In this document: positions 8,060 through 17,111 of the stretch, piece after piece
Layout of the letters: each line of letters opens with the position of its first letter
How positions within the stretch are numbered: position 1 is the stretch's first letter
Source of the DNA: Mycolicibacillus parakoreensis
GTDB taxonomy: Bacteria; Actinomycetota; Actinomycetes; Mycobacteriales; Mycobacteriaceae
Reading direction: 5' to 3'
Length of the DNA stretch: 64,000 bases
Assembly: GCF_022370835.2 (NCBI RefSeq)
Contig: NZ_CP092365.1
Span: 2,232,001-2,296,000 of the forward strand
Made by a program: the position numbers and the translations under genes
The notes under the pieces: generated by a model
The model's database searches: none
The model's input: the letters and a program-made list of their open reading frames with translations, nothing else
Told to the model about the DNA's origin: nothing

Positions 8060-9569
8060 CACCGTCGCCGACGTCCTACGCACCCAGGCCCGGCTGCGCG
8101 GCGATCATCCGCTGCTGATCTGCGATGCCGAGCGGCTCAGTTATCTGCAGGCGCAGCGGCAGTCCTCGGTGCTCGCGCGTCGCCTGCTCGCCCTCGGAGC
8201 CGGCAAGGGCACGCATGTCGGCCTGCTCTACCCGAATTCGGTGGCCTTCGTGATCGGCGCGCTGGCCGCGGCGCGCCTCGGCGCGGTGGTCGTTCCCTTC
8301 CCGACCTTCGCCACGGCACCGGAATTGCGACGCCAACTGGTGCACAGTGATGTCCGGATCCTGTTGGCCGCCGAGTCCTACCGGTCTCATGACTATCGCC
8401 ACCGGCTCACCGAGGCCCTCGGCGGCGTCGACCTCGATCACACCGAGTCGATCTTCAGCCGCCATGCTCCGCAGCTGCGCCGGGTGCTGTTCGCCACCGC
8501 GACGCCCGATCTGCCCGGCGCCGACGACACGCACCTGCACGCCGTGGAATCCGACGTCGACGGCCATGATCGGCTGGTCATCATCTACACCTCCGGATCG
8601 GCCGGCACCCCGAAGGCGGTGGTGCACACCCATGCGGGCCTGCTCGGACACCAACGCAACCTCAACGAGATCCGGCGCCTCACGGTCACCGACATTCTGT
8701 TCTGCAACTCGCCGTTCTTCTGGATCGGCGGGTTCGGCTACGCGCTGCTGGCGACCGTGCTGGCCGGGTCGACACTGTTGTGCTCCACGGCCGCCGATGC
8801 CGGCGCGACGCTGGATCTGTTGGAGGCCGAGAAACCCACAGTCACCAACGGCTTCGCCGGCACCGTCGCCGGGCTGGCCCGTCACCGAAGTTTCGGCCGG
8901 CGCGACCTCACCACGCTGCGCCGCGGCAATCTGTATCCGATCATGGCGCCGCAGACCCGCCCGGCCGACACCGCGCTGCGCCACAACATGTTGGGGCTGA
9001 CCGAAACCGGTGGCCCGGTGTTGCTCAGCGGCGACGAGACCGACCAGCCCGAGCACCGGCGCGGAAGCTTCGGCAAGCCCGCCCCCGGCTTCGAATGCCG
9101 GGTCGAATCCGGTGAGTTGCTGCTGCGAGGGCGCTACCTGATGCAGGGGTATCACAAACGCAGCCGCGAGGAGTCCTTCGACGCCGACGGCTGGTTCCAC
9201 ACCGGGGATCTGGTCCGCACCGATGCCGACGGCTACTACTACTACCTGGGCCGCCGTGATGCGGTGATCAAGACCGGCGGCGCCAATGTTTCTCCGGCCG
9301 AGGTCGAAGCCGCCATCACCAAGGTGACCGGCTGCGCCGCCGTCCACGTGTTCGGCCTGCCCGACCCCGAGCGCGGACAGGTCGTGGCCGCGGTGATCGT
9401 GCCCGGCAGCGCGCAGGTGAACGTGGCGTCGCTGGGCGACCGACTCAGAACCGAGCTCTCCGCCTACAAGATCCCCCGCAGGGTCACCACCGTGGCCGCC
9501 GATGATCTTCCCCTGCTTCCCGGCGGCAAGGTCGACACGCGCGGGCTGGCGAAGGCGTTTCATGGCTGA
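8049..9569 (+). CDS. AMP-forming acyl-CoA ligase
   Basis: A 506-residue ANL-superfamily ligase. Motif A3 is YTSGSAGTPKAVVHTH, again without Gly after Lys; the adenine-binding motif is LGLTETGGP, the TGD motif is WFHTGDLVRTDADG, the hinge is LGRRDAVIKTGGANVSPAEVE and the catalytic Lys is in PGGKVDT. It resembles the following ligase (both have a PFFWxGGFG motif in the acyl pocket region) more than the preceding one, suggesting local duplication. It overlaps the upstream gene by 11 bases and the downstream one by 8. The middle of three tandem ligases in one operon: either three related substrates or successive CoA activations in one pathway. Confidence 0.87.
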   Translation: MPGDTVADVLRTQARLRGDHPLLICDAERLSYLQAQRQSSVLARRLLALGAGKGTHVGLLYPNSVAFVIGALAAARLGAVVVPFPTFATAPELRRQLVHSDVRILLAAESYRSHDYRHRLTEALGGVDLDHTESIFSRHAPQLRRVLFATATPDLPGADDTHLHAVESDVDGHDRLVIIYTSGSAGTPKAVVHTHAGLLGHQRNLNEIRRLTVTDILFCNSPFFWIGGFGYALLATVLAGSTLLCSTAADAGATLDLLEAEKPTVTNGFAGTVAGLARHRSFGRRDLTTLRRGNLYPIMAPQTRPADTALRHNMLGLTETGGPVLLSGDETDQPEHRRGSFGKPAPGFECRVESGELLLRGRYLMQGYHKRSREESFDADGWFHTGDLVRTDADGYYYYLGRRDAVIKTGGANVSPAEVEAAITKVTGCAAVHVFGLPDPERGQVVAAVIVPGSAQVNVASLGDRLRTELSAYKIPRRVTTVAADDLPLLPGGKVDTRGLAKAFHG

Positions 9570-11103
9570 CCCGATGACCATCGACGCCCTGCTCCGCGCC
9601 CGAGCCGCGGCGGCGGCGCACAAACCCGCCGTGATCGATCCGACGACCCGGCTGAGCTACCGGGACCTCGATGCGTCGTCGCGGGAACTGTCGGCGGTGC
9701 TCGTGCAGGCAGGGGTCGGCAAGGGCACCCGGGTCGGGCTGATCATGCCCAACGGCGTGGACTGGGTCCGGATCGCCACCGCGGTGACCCGCATCGGCGC
9801 GGTGCTGGTTCCGTTGAGCACCCTGCTGACCGGCCCGGAACTCGTCGCCCAGCTGCGCAGCGCCGCGGTGCAGTTCCTGATCAGCGTCGAGGAGTTCCGC
9901 GGCCACCGTTACCTCGACGACCTGGATGCGCAGATGACCGGTCCGGCAACGCTTCCGGCACTGCAAACGGTGTGGACCGACGATCAGCTGACCGGCGGTA
10001 CCGCGGCACCGCACCTGAGCCGGATCGTCGATGCGCTCGCCGAGACCGTGACCCCCGCCGACCCGCTGGTGATCATGTTCACCTCCGGAAGCAGCGGCCC
10101 CCCCAAGGGAGTGCTGCACTCGCACGGCAGTGCCCTCGGCGCGGTCCGCTCCAGTCTCTCCGCCCGCTGCATCGATGCCGACACCAGGCTGTATCTGCCG
10201 ATGCCGTTCTTCTGGGTCGGCGGTTTCGGCGGCGGCGTGCTGTCCACGCTGATGGCCCAGGCGACCCTGATCACCGAGGACGTCCCGAAACCGCAGACCA
10301 CCCTGCGGCTGCTGGAATCGGAGCGGGTGACGTTGTTCCGCGGCTGGCCGAGCCAGGCCGAGGCCTTAGCTCGCCACGCCGGCGGCACCGACCTGTCAAG
10401 CCTGCGGCCGGGCAGTCTCGACGCGCTGTTGGCGCCGGAGTTGCGCGCCGAACCCGGAGCGCGCGCCAACCTGTTCGGTATGACCGAGACCTTCGGACCG
10501 TACTGCGGCTACCCCGCGGACACCGACATGCCCCGGTCGGCGTGGGGCAGTTGCGGACAACCGTTCGACGGCATGGAGGTGCGCATCGTCGACACCGGCA
10601 CCGGCACGCCGGTGCCGGCCGGGACACCGGGGGCGATCCAGGTGCGCGGGCCCCACATTCTGCGCGGTCTGTGCCGCCGCTCCCGCGAAGAGACCTTCAC
10701 CGTCGACGGTTTCTACCCCACCGGTGATTTGGGCCGGCTCGACACCGACGGGTTCCTCTTCTACCACGGCAGATCCGACGACATGTTCAAGGTCAGCGGC
10801 GCCAGCGTGTATCCGAGCGAGGTCGAAACGGCGCTGCGTGGCATCGACGGCGTGGCCGCGGCCGCGGTGACCAACGTGGCCGGCACCGACGGTGACCGGG
10901 TGGGGGCGGTGGTGGCCGGCGCTGCGCTGAGTGTGGATCACCTGCGCGATCGGGCTCGCGCAGTGCTCAGTTCGTTCAAGGTGCCGACGGTGTGGCTGCT
11001 GGTCGACGATCCGGACGGGCTTCCCCGCGGAGCGACCGGAAAGGTCGACGTCGCCCGCCTGCGCCAGATGCTGGTTGATCCCGGCCGGGCCCGGAGATCC
11101 TGA
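9562..11103 (+). CDS. AMP-forming acyl-CoA ligase
   Basis: A 513-residue ligase. FTSGSSGPPKGVLHSH is a canonical A3 loop; FGMTETFGPY, FYPTGDLGRLDTDGF, HGRSDDMFKVSGASVYPSEVE and GATGKVDV complete the ANL motifs, so it should be active. PFFWVGGFGGG is shared with the ligase at 8049. ATG at 9562 is chosen (MADPMT) inside the preceding stop region; a more distal frame opening at 9502 would extend it into the upstream gene. Last gene of the 4191-11103 operon; it ends 33 bases before a convergent GntR gene. Substrate unresolved. Confidence 0.87.
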   Translation: MADPMTIDALLRARAAAAAHKPAVIDPTTRLSYRDLDASSRELSAVLVQAGVGKGTRVGLIMPNGVDWVRIATAVTRIGAVLVPLSTLLTGPELVAQLRSAAVQFLISVEEFRGHRYLDDLDAQMTGPATLPALQTVWTDDQLTGGTAAPHLSRIVDALAETVTPADPLVIMFTSGSSGPPKGVLHSHGSALGAVRSSLSARCIDADTRLYLPMPFFWVGGFGGGVLSTLMAQATLITEDVPKPQTTLRLLESERVTLFRGWPSQAEALARHAGGTDLSSLRPGSLDALLAPELRAEPGARANLFGMTETFGPYCGYPADTDMPRSAWGSCGQPFDGMEVRIVDTGTGTPVPAGTPGAIQVRGPHILRGLCRRSREETFTVDGFYPTGDLGRLDTDGFLFYHGRSDDMFKVSGASVYPSEVETALRGIDGVAAAAVTNVAGTDGDRVGAVVAGAALSVDHLRDRARAVLSSFKVPTVWLLVDDPDGLPRGATGKVDVARLRQMLVDPGRARRS

Positions 11104-11136
11104 CCGCACCGCGGCGTGACGTCGGAGACGCAGTGC

Positions 11137-11835
11137 TCACGATCGCCGCGTCGCCGCCCGACGCTCCGGCTCCACCACCCCCCGTTCGACGAGGTGACCG
11201 ATCAGCGGTGCCGCACCGGCGGCCAGGTGTTCGGCCATCACGGCGCGGGCCCGCTGTTCGTCGTGCCTGGCCAGCGCGGCCAACAGGCGGCGGTGATGCC
11301 GGCTCGACTTGGCCGGCCAGCCGGCGATTATGGGGAACACCGATTCCGGCGCGTACCGGGTGATCTGCGACATCAGCTGCGCCAGCTTGGGCGATTCGGC
11401 GGCGACGTTGATCGCGCGGTGGAACTCGTGGTTGAGCCGCACGGCACGTTCTCCGTCACCGGAGGCATAGGCGTCCTCGAGTTGATCCTGGAGGGCACCG
11501 AGTTCACGCAGCCGGTCGTCGGTGATGGCGGCCGCCGCCCGGGCCGCGAGCTCACCGCCGATGTGGGCCTGGACGGCCGAGACATCGATGATGTCGCGTT
11601 TGGTGACCGGCAGGACCACGAAGCCGCGATGCGGCAGTTGCTCGAGCATGCCCTCGGCGCGCAGCCCGAACAGCGCCTCACGCACCGGGGTCACGCTGAC
11701 ACCCAATTCGGCCGCCAACTGGTCGAGCCGCACATAGTCCCCGGCGGCGTAGTCACCGTTGAAGATCCGCGTGCGGACGAAGCGCGCCACCTCCTCGGAG
11801 AGCTGTGATCGCACCGGGAAATCTGCAGCGCCCAC
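11137..11835 (-). CDS. GntR-family regulator, FadR/FCD subfamily
   Basis: A 232-residue regulator with an N-terminal winged helix (about 10-75; LAAELGVSVTPVREALFGLRAEGML is the characteristic GntR recognition region split over two helices) and a helical FCD effector domain with the metal-ligand type histidines in NHEFHRAI and a later HHRRLL. FCD domains bind small organic acids, often via a metal ion. GTG at 11835 lies three bases after the acyl-CoA dehydrogenase stop, so the regulator is the last gene of the SDR-thiolase-dehydrogenase operon and probably controls it, perhaps through the AT-rich site at 15022-15044. Effector unknown. Confidence 0.88.
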   Translation of the reverse strand: MGAADFPVRSQLSEEVARFVRTRIFNGDYAAGDYVRLDQLAAELGVSVTPVREALFGLRAEGMLEQLPHRGFVVLPVTKRDIIDVSAVQAHIGGELAARAAAAITDDRLRELGALQDQLEDAYASGDGERAVRLNHEFHRAINVAAESPKLAQLMSQITRYAPESVFPIIAGWPAKSSRHHRRLLAALARHDEQRARAVMAEHLAAGAAPLIGHLVERGVVEPERRAATRRS

Positions 11836-11838
11836 CGA

Positions 11839-13032
11839 TCACACCTGGTAGTCGGCCAGCAACCGTTTGCTGATGATCTGTTTCTGGATCTCGCTGGTGC
11901 CCTCGCCGATGAGCAGGAACGGAGCGTCGCGCATCAGTCGCTCGATCTCGTACTCCTTGGAGTAGCCGTAGCCGCCGTGGATGCGGAAGCTCTGCTGGGT
12001 GACCTCCGAGCAGAACTCGCTGGCCAGGTATTTGGCCATACCCGCGGCCACATCGTTGCGCTCCCCGGAGTCCTTGAGCCGGGCGGCATTGACCATCATC
12101 AGATGTGCCGCCTCGACTTTGGTGGCCATCTCGGCGAGTTGGAAGGCGATGGCCTGGTGCTCGGCGATCGGCTTGCCGAACGTTTCCCGCTGCCGGGCGT
12201 AGCGCACCGCGAGCTCGAACGCCCGGATCCCCACCCCACAGGCCCGCGCCGACACGTTGACCCGGCCGACCTCGATCCCGTCCATCATCTGAACGAACCC
12301 CTGACCGGGGGCATTACCGAGGATGTCGTCGGCGCTGGCACGGTAGCCGTCGAAGAGCAACTCGGTGGTGTCGATGCCCTTGTAGCCGAGCTTGTCGATC
12401 TTTCCCGGGATGGTCACTCCGGGCAGGACTTCGCCGAATCCGACCGGTTTTTCCACCAGGAAGGTGGTGAGGTTGCGGTGCGGTTTGTCCGCACCCTCGT
12501 CGGTGCGCACCAAGACGGCCACCAGCGTGGAACTGCCGCCGTTGGTCAGCCACATCTTCTGCCCGCTGATGGTGTACGCGCCGTCGGTTTCGCGGGTGGC
12601 CCGGGTGCGGATCGCGGCCACGTCCGACCCCAGTTCCGGCTCGGACATGGAGAACGCCCCGCGGGTCTCACCGGTCGCCATCGGCGGCAGGAAACGCTGC
12701 TTCTGTTCGTCGGTTCCGTGTTGGCGCAGCATGTAGGCGACGATGAAATGGGTGTTGAGCACACCCGACACGCTCATCCAGCCGCGGGCGAGCTCCTCGA
12801 CGCACAGGGCATAGGTCAGCAGCGATTCCCCGAGCCCGCCGTAGTCCTCCGGGATCATCAGACCGAACAGGCCCATGTTGCGCATCGTGTCGACGAGGGC
12901 CTGCGGATAGGTGTCGCTGCGTTCCAGTTCTGCCGCCGCGGGGATGACCTCCTTGTCGACGAATTGCCGGACGGTGTGAACGATCTCGGTCTGGACCTCG
13001 GTGAGGCCCAGGGTCTCAGCGAGTCTGGTCAT
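11839..13032 (-). CDS. Acyl-CoA dehydrogenase
   Basis: A 397-residue FAD-dependent dehydrogenase forming a 2,3-double bond in an acyl-CoA and passing electrons to ETF. N-terminal helical domain, middle beta domain with FSMSEPELGSDVAAIRT and KMWLTNGG, C-terminal helical domain with the FAD signature RDAPFLLIGEGTSEIQ; the catalytic base is Glu377 in GEGTSEIQ. ATG 13032 overlaps the upstream thiolase stop (ATGA). Three bases separate it from the GntR gene downstream. Length and motifs are typical of short/branched-chain dehydrogenases. It works in sequence with the SDR and thiolase of the same operon, giving most of a beta-oxidation cycle. Confidence 0.92.
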   Translation of the reverse strand: MTRLAETLGLTEVQTEIVHTVRQFVDKEVIPAAAELERSDTYPQALVDTMRNMGLFGLMIPEDYGGLGESLLTYALCVEELARGWMSVSGVLNTHFIVAYMLRQHGTDEQKQRFLPPMATGETRGAFSMSEPELGSDVAAIRTRATRETDGAYTISGQKMWLTNGGSSTLVAVLVRTDEGADKPHRNLTTFLVEKPVGFGEVLPGVTIPGKIDKLGYKGIDTTELLFDGYRASADDILGNAPGQGFVQMMDGIEVGRVNVSARACGVGIRAFELAVRYARQRETFGKPIAEHQAIAFQLAEMATKVEAAHLMMVNAARLKDSGERNDVAAGMAKYLASEFCSEVTQQSFRIHGGYGYSKEYEIERLMRDAPFLLIGEGTSEIQKQIISKRLLADYQV

Positions 13033-14252
13033 GGCGCCCCCACCCTTTCGAAGACGGCGGCGAGCCCCTGGCCACCGCCGATGCACATGGTCTCCAGCCC
13101 GTAGCGGTCGCCGCGCCGGGCGAGTTCACGGGCCAGGGTGGCCAGCATCCGGCCCCCGGTGGCCCCGACCGGGTGTCCCAGCGAGATCCCCGAGCCGTGC
13201 ACGTTGACCCGTTCCCGGTCGGCGGCACCGAAACCCCACTGCGCCATCACCGCGAGTGCCTGCGCGGCGAACGCCTCGTTCAACTCGATCACGTCGATGT
13301 CGGCGAGCCGCAGCCCCGCCGTGGACAGCGCCGCCTCGGTCGCCGGCACCGGGCCGATGCCCATGACGGCGGGCCCCACCCCCGCGACGGCCCACGACAC
13401 CAACCGCACCAGCGGCGTCAGGCCGAGTTCCTGGGCCTTCTCCGGGGTGGTCACCAAACACATCGAGGCGGCGTCGTTCTGACCGCTGGCGTTGCCCGCG
13501 GTGACCGTCGCCTCGGGGTCGCTTCTGCCCAGAACGGGCCTGAGGGTGCTCAGCGACTCCATCGAGGTGTCCGCCCGTGGATGCTCGTCGTGGGCGACCA
13601 CCTCGTCGCCGTCGCGGGTGGACACCGCGACACCGATGATCTCCTGGGCAAGGACGCCGCTGTCCTGGGCGGCCACCGCGCGCTGGTGCGACGTCACCGC
13701 CAGCGCGTCTTGCTCGGCGCGGGAGATGGCGTACTCCCGGCGCAGGTTCTCAGCGGTCTCCAGCATGCCGCCGGGCACCGGATGGTGCCGCCCGCCGGCG
13801 GTGGTGCGGCCACGGGCCAGACCGTCGTGCACCCGGATTCCGCCGCGGGATGCGCCCCAGCGCATGTCGGTGGAGTAGAACGCCACATTGCTCATGCTCT
13901 CCGCGCCTCCGGCCACGACCAGATCGTTGGCGCCGCTGGCCACCTGCAGGCATGCCTGGATGACCGCCTGCAGGCCCGAACCGCAGCGGCGGTCGACCTG
14001 CATCCCCGGAACCGTCACCGGCAGCCCGGCATCGAGCGCCACGACGCGACCGATCGCCGGTGCCTCGCTGCTCGGATAGCAGTGCCCCAGGATCACATCA
14101 TCGATCGCGTCGTGGGCCACCCCGGTGCGTTCCAGCAGGCCGGCGAGCGCGGCGACGCCGAGGTCGACCGCCGTCAGCGAGGCGAACGCTCCCCCGTAGC
14201 GGCCGATCGGGGTGCGTACCGGCTCGCAGATCACGGTGTCGCGGGCTCTCAC
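13029..14252 (-). CDS. Acetyl-CoA C-acetyltransferase (thiolase)
   Basis: A 407-residue thiolase. The nucleophile is Cys90 in [35 protein letters not shown] (His) and CIGGGQGLA (second Cys) complete the active site, so it is a degradative/biosynthetic type thiolase with full catalytic residues. Start GTG 14252 overlaps the SDR stop by three bases; its own stop overlaps the dehydrogenase start. It has the conventional [12 protein letters not shown] arrangement, whereas the thiolase at 1317 has NRHCAGS, so the two likely differ in chain preference. Removes acetyl- or propionyl-CoA at the end of each cycle. Confidence 0.92.
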   Translation of the reverse strand: MRARDTVICEPVRTPIGRYGGAFASLTAVDLGVAALAGLLERTGVAHDAIDDVILGHCYPSSEAPAIGRVVALDAGLPVTVPGMQVDRRCGSGLQAVIQACLQVASGANDLVVAGGAESMSNVAFYSTDMRWGASRGGIRVHDGLARGRTTAGGRHHPVPGGMLETAENLRREYAISRAEQDALAVTSHQRAVAAQDSGVLAQEIIGVAVSTRDGDEVVAHDEHPRADTSMESLSTLRPVLGRSDPEATVTAGNASGQNDAASMCLVTTPEKAQELGLTPLVRLVSWAVAGVGPAVMGIGPVPATEAALSTAGLRLADIDVIELNEAFAAQALAVMAQWGFGAADRERVNVHGSGISLGHPVGATGGRMLATLARELARRGDRYGLETMCIGGGQGLAAVFERVGAP

Positions 14253-15001
14253 AGATGCCTGCCGCCGGTCACCTCGAGCACCGTGCCGGTCATGTAGGAG
14301 GACATGCCGGAGGCCAGGAACAGCGCCACCTTGGCCACCTCGTCGGGCTCGCCGGCACGCCCCAGCGGCACCTCGGCCTCTTTCGAGTCCCAGATGTGCT
14401 GCGGCATCGCCTCAGTCATCGCCGAACGGATCAGGCCCGGCTGGATTGCGTTGACCCGGACCCCGAGGTAGGCCAGTTCCTTGCTGGCGGCCTTGGTCAT
14501 CCCGACGATGCCCGCCTTGGCCGCCGAATAGTTCGTCTGTCCGATCATGCCGACCTTGCCGGAGATCGAGGACATGTTGACGATCGCGCCGCGCTTCTGT
14601 TCGCGCATGACCGCGGCGGCCGCCCGCACACCGTTCCAGGTGCCCTTCAGATGAACGGCGATGACCTGGTCGAACTGCTCCTCGGTCATCTTGCGCATGG
14701 TGGCGTCGCGGGTGATCCCGGCGTTGTTCACCATGATGTCCAATCCGCCGAACCGTTCGACGGCGGTGGCGACCAACGTCTCGACGTCCGAGGCGCGGGT
14801 GACGTCGCAACTCGTCGCCAACGCCACGTCGGGCCCGCCGAGGTGTTCGGCGGCCGATTGCGTGGCCGTCGGGTTGATGTCGCCGAGGACCACCCGGGCG
14901 CCCTCGGAGACGAACTTCTCCGCGATCGCCAAACCCAGACCCTGTGCACCACCGGTGATGACCGCCGTCTGACCGGTCAACAAGGACATCTGATCACCCA
15001 C
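14249..15001 (-). CDS. Short-chain dehydrogenase, FabG-like 3-hydroxyacyl type
   Basis: A 250-residue classical SDR: nucleotide motif TGGAQGLG (16-23), NNAG at 92-95 and the catalytic Ser145, Tyr158, Lys162 (SSISG...YSAAK). The N-terminal Rossmann pattern followed by DINP suggests NAD preference because an acidic residue follows the second strand. It probably oxidises a 3-hydroxyacyl-CoA in the operon that also holds the thiolase and acyl-CoA dehydrogenase. Start taken at GTG 15001, preceded by GGAG; the ATG at 14989 is a real alternative that only trims four residues. First gene of its operon, divergent from an acyl-CoA dehydrogenase. Confidence 0.9.
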   Translation of the reverse strand: MGDQMSLLTGQTAVITGGAQGLGLAIAEKFVSEGARVVLGDINPTATQSAAEHLGGPDVALATSCDVTRASDVETLVATAVERFGGLDIMVNNAGITRDATMRKMTEEQFDQVIAVHLKGTWNGVRAAAAVMREQKRGAIVNMSSISGKVGMIGQTNYSAAKAGIVGMTKAASKELAYLGVRVNAIQPGLIRSAMTEAMPQHIWDSKEAEVPLGRAGEPDEVAKVALFLASGMSSYMTGTVLEVTGGRHL

Positions 15002-15021
15002 CTTTGCTCCGAAGCCGTTCC

Positions 15022-15044
15022 GATATCATATTTCATATATAATC
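15022..15044. promoter_or_regulatory. AT-rich imperfect palindrome in divergent promoter
   Basis: A 23-base AT-rich stretch starting GATATCATA and ending TATAATC, in otherwise GC-rich DNA, lies midway between starts at 15001 (minus) and 15097 (plus). Seven of eleven paired positions are symmetric. It could be an operator for the GntR regulator encoded at the end of the minus-strand operon, or overlapping -10 elements. Confidence 0.5.
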
Positions 15045-15096
15045 CGATGCGACAGTCGGTGGGTCGTCCGGGTCCGGGTGAGGAGGAGCGGCGCTG

Positions 15097-16260
15097 GTGC
15101 ACGAGGTGAGCGACGCGGATTTCGTCGAGATCCTGGCCCAGACCCGTCAGTTCGTCCGGACCGTCGTGGTCCCCAGAGAAGCCGAGATGATGGCCGACGA
15201 CCGGGTTCCCGACGACCTGCGCGACCGGGCGATGAAGATGGGGTTGTTCGGCTACGCCATCCCCCAGCAGTGGGGCGGGCTCGGATTGAACCTCGCCCAG
15301 GACGTCGAGCTGGCCATGGAGCTCGGCTACACCTCGCTGGCCCTGCGGTCGATGTTCGGCACCAACAACGGGATCGCCGGCCAGGTGCTCGTGGGGTTCG
15401 GTACCGAGGAGCAGAAGTCGCGGTGGCTCGCCCCGATCGCCAGCGGCGAGGTGGTCGCCTCGTTCGCGCTGACCGAACCCGGCGCGGGCTCCAACCCGGC
15501 CGGTCTGCGGACCAAGGCGGTGCGCGACGGTGCCCAGTGGTCGATCAGCGGCCAGAAACGGTTCATCACCAACGCCCCGGTCGCCGACCTGTTCATCGTC
15601 TTCGCCCGCACCCGCCCGGCCGACGACCGGGGTGCCGGGATCGCCGTCTTCCTGGTTCCCGCCGACTCCGCCGGGGTCGAGGTCGGCCTCAAGGACGCGA
15701 AGATGGGCCAGGAAGGCGCCTGGACCGCCGATGTCAGCTTCACCGACGTGCGCGTGCCCGATGCCGCGCTCGTGGGCGGCAGCGAGACGGTCGGATACTC
15801 GGCGGCGCTGAGCTCACTGGCCCGCGGGCGGGTGCATATCGCCGCACTGGCGGTCGGCTCGGCTCAACGCGCACTCGACGAGTCGGTGGCCTATGCCGCC
15901 AGCGCGACCCAGGGTGGCACACCGATCGGGAATTTTCAGCTCGTCCAAGCGATGCTCGCCGACCAGCAGACCGACGTGCTGGCCGGGCGCGCCATGGTGC
16001 GCGACGCCGCACAGAAGTGGGTCGGCGACGAAGACCGGCGGATCGCCCCGTCGGCGGCGAAACTGTTCTGCACCGAAATGGTCGGCCGGGTCGCGGATTT
16101 GGCGGTGCAGATCCACGGCGGGACCGGCTACATGCGCGGCGTCGCGGTGGAGCGGATCTACCGCGATGTGCGCCTGCTGCGGCTCTATGAGGGCACCAGC
16201 GAGATCCAGCGGCTGATCATCGGCTCGGGGCTGGTCAAAGCCGCGCAGCGGCAAGCCTGA
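15097..16260 (+). CDS. Acyl-CoA dehydrogenase
   Basis: A 387-residue FAD-dependent acyl-CoA dehydrogenase. Middle-domain motif FALTEPGAGSNPAGLRT and KRFITNAP; C-terminal LAVQIHGGTGYMRGVAVERIYRD and YEGTSEIQ with catalytic Glu365. GTG 15097 is preceded by AGGAGGAG at 15081. It heads a plus-strand unit with a mycofactocin-type SDR and an acyl-CoA ligase (gaps 22 and 7 bases) and diverges from the SDR-thiolase-dehydrogenase operon, so the two dehydrogenases are probably co-induced and serve different chain or ring substrates. Confidence 0.92.
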   Translation: MHEVSDADFVEILAQTRQFVRTVVVPREAEMMADDRVPDDLRDRAMKMGLFGYAIPQQWGGLGLNLAQDVELAMELGYTSLALRSMFGTNNGIAGQVLVGFGTEEQKSRWLAPIASGEVVASFALTEPGAGSNPAGLRTKAVRDGAQWSISGQKRFITNAPVADLFIVFARTRPADDRGAGIAVFLVPADSAGVEVGLKDAKMGQEGAWTADVSFTDVRVPDAALVGGSETVGYSAALSSLARGRVHIAALAVGSAQRALDESVAYAASATQGGTPIGNFQLVQAMLADQQTDVLAGRAMVRDAAQKWVGDEDRRIAPSAAKLFCTEMVGRVADLAVQIHGGTGYMRGVAVERIYRDVRLLRLYEGTSEIQRLIIGSGLVKAAQRQA

Positions 16261-16282
16261 ACCACCAACGGAGGGAAGAGGA

Positions 16283-17104
16283 ATGACCGGACGGCTGGCT
16301 GGCAAGGTCGCATTCATCACGGGTGCGGCGCGAGGACAAGGCCGCGCCCATGCGGTGCGGATGGCGACCGAGGGCGCCGACATCATCGCGGTCGATGTGG
16401 CCGGCAAGCTGCCGGACTGCGTGCCGTACGACTCAGCCACCCCGCAGGACTTCGCCGAAACGGTGCGGCTGGTGGAAGCTACCGGCCGGAGCATCATCTC
16501 CAACGTCGTCGACACCCGCGACTACGACGGATTGCGCGAGGCTGTCGATAAGGGCGTGGCCGCACTGGGGCGCCTGGACATCATCGTCGCCAACGCCGGC
16601 ATCACGGCACCGCAGGTCTGGGACGCCATCACCCCCGAATCATTTCGCGATGTGATGGACATCAATGTCACCGGCACCTGGAACACCGTCATGGCCGGGG
16701 CACAGCACATCGTCGACGGCGGACGCGGCGGGTCGATCATCCTGGTCAGCTCGGCGGCCGGCATCAAGGTCCAACCGTTCATGGTCCATTACACGGCCAG
16801 CAAGCACGCGGTCACCGGGATGGCCCGCGGGTTCGCTGCCGAACTGGGTAAGCATTCGATCCGCGTGAACAGCCTGCACCCCGGTGCGGTCAACACCCCG
16901 ATGGGCACCGGCGAAATGATGGCGGCACTGAACCGGGCCAACGAAAGCAACCCCGGCCTGATCAACATGGTGACGCCCTTTTTGCCCGACTACATTGCCG
17001 AGCCGGACGACGTCGCTGACGCAGCCTGCTGGCTGGCCAGCGACGAATCACGGATGGTCACCGCCTCACGGATCCCGGTCGACCTGGGCTCCACCCAGTA
17101 CTAG
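16283..17104 (+). CDS. Mycofactocin-associated short-chain dehydrogenase
   Basis: A 273-residue SDR with TGAARGQGRAHAVRMA at the nucleotide site, NAGI, and catalytic Ser157, Tyr170 and Lys174. The GxGR(A/S)HAV(R) signature, the ~20-residue insertion after the second strand and the (V/I)NSLHPGAVNTPM segment match the SDR subfamily whose members hold a non-exchangeable NAD(H) reoxidised through mycofactocin. It would oxidise an alcohol (for example from P450 hydroxylation) to a ketone or aldehyde. A near relative is at 27274. GGAGGGAAGAGG precedes the ATG. The mycofactocin biosynthesis genes are not in this window. Confidence 0.85.
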   Translation: MTGRLAGKVAFITGAARGQGRAHAVRMATEGADIIAVDVAGKLPDCVPYDSATPQDFAETVRLVEATGRSIISNVVDTRDYDGLREAVDKGVAALGRLDIIVANAGITAPQVWDAITPESFRDVMDINVTGTWNTVMAGAQHIVDGGRGGSIILVSSAAGIKVQPFMVHYTASKHAVTGMARGFAAELGKHSIRVNSLHPGAVNTPMGTGEMMAALNRANESNPGLINMVTPFLPDYIAEPDDVADAACWLASDESRMVTASRIPVDLGSTQY

Positions 17105-17111
17105 CGCGGCC

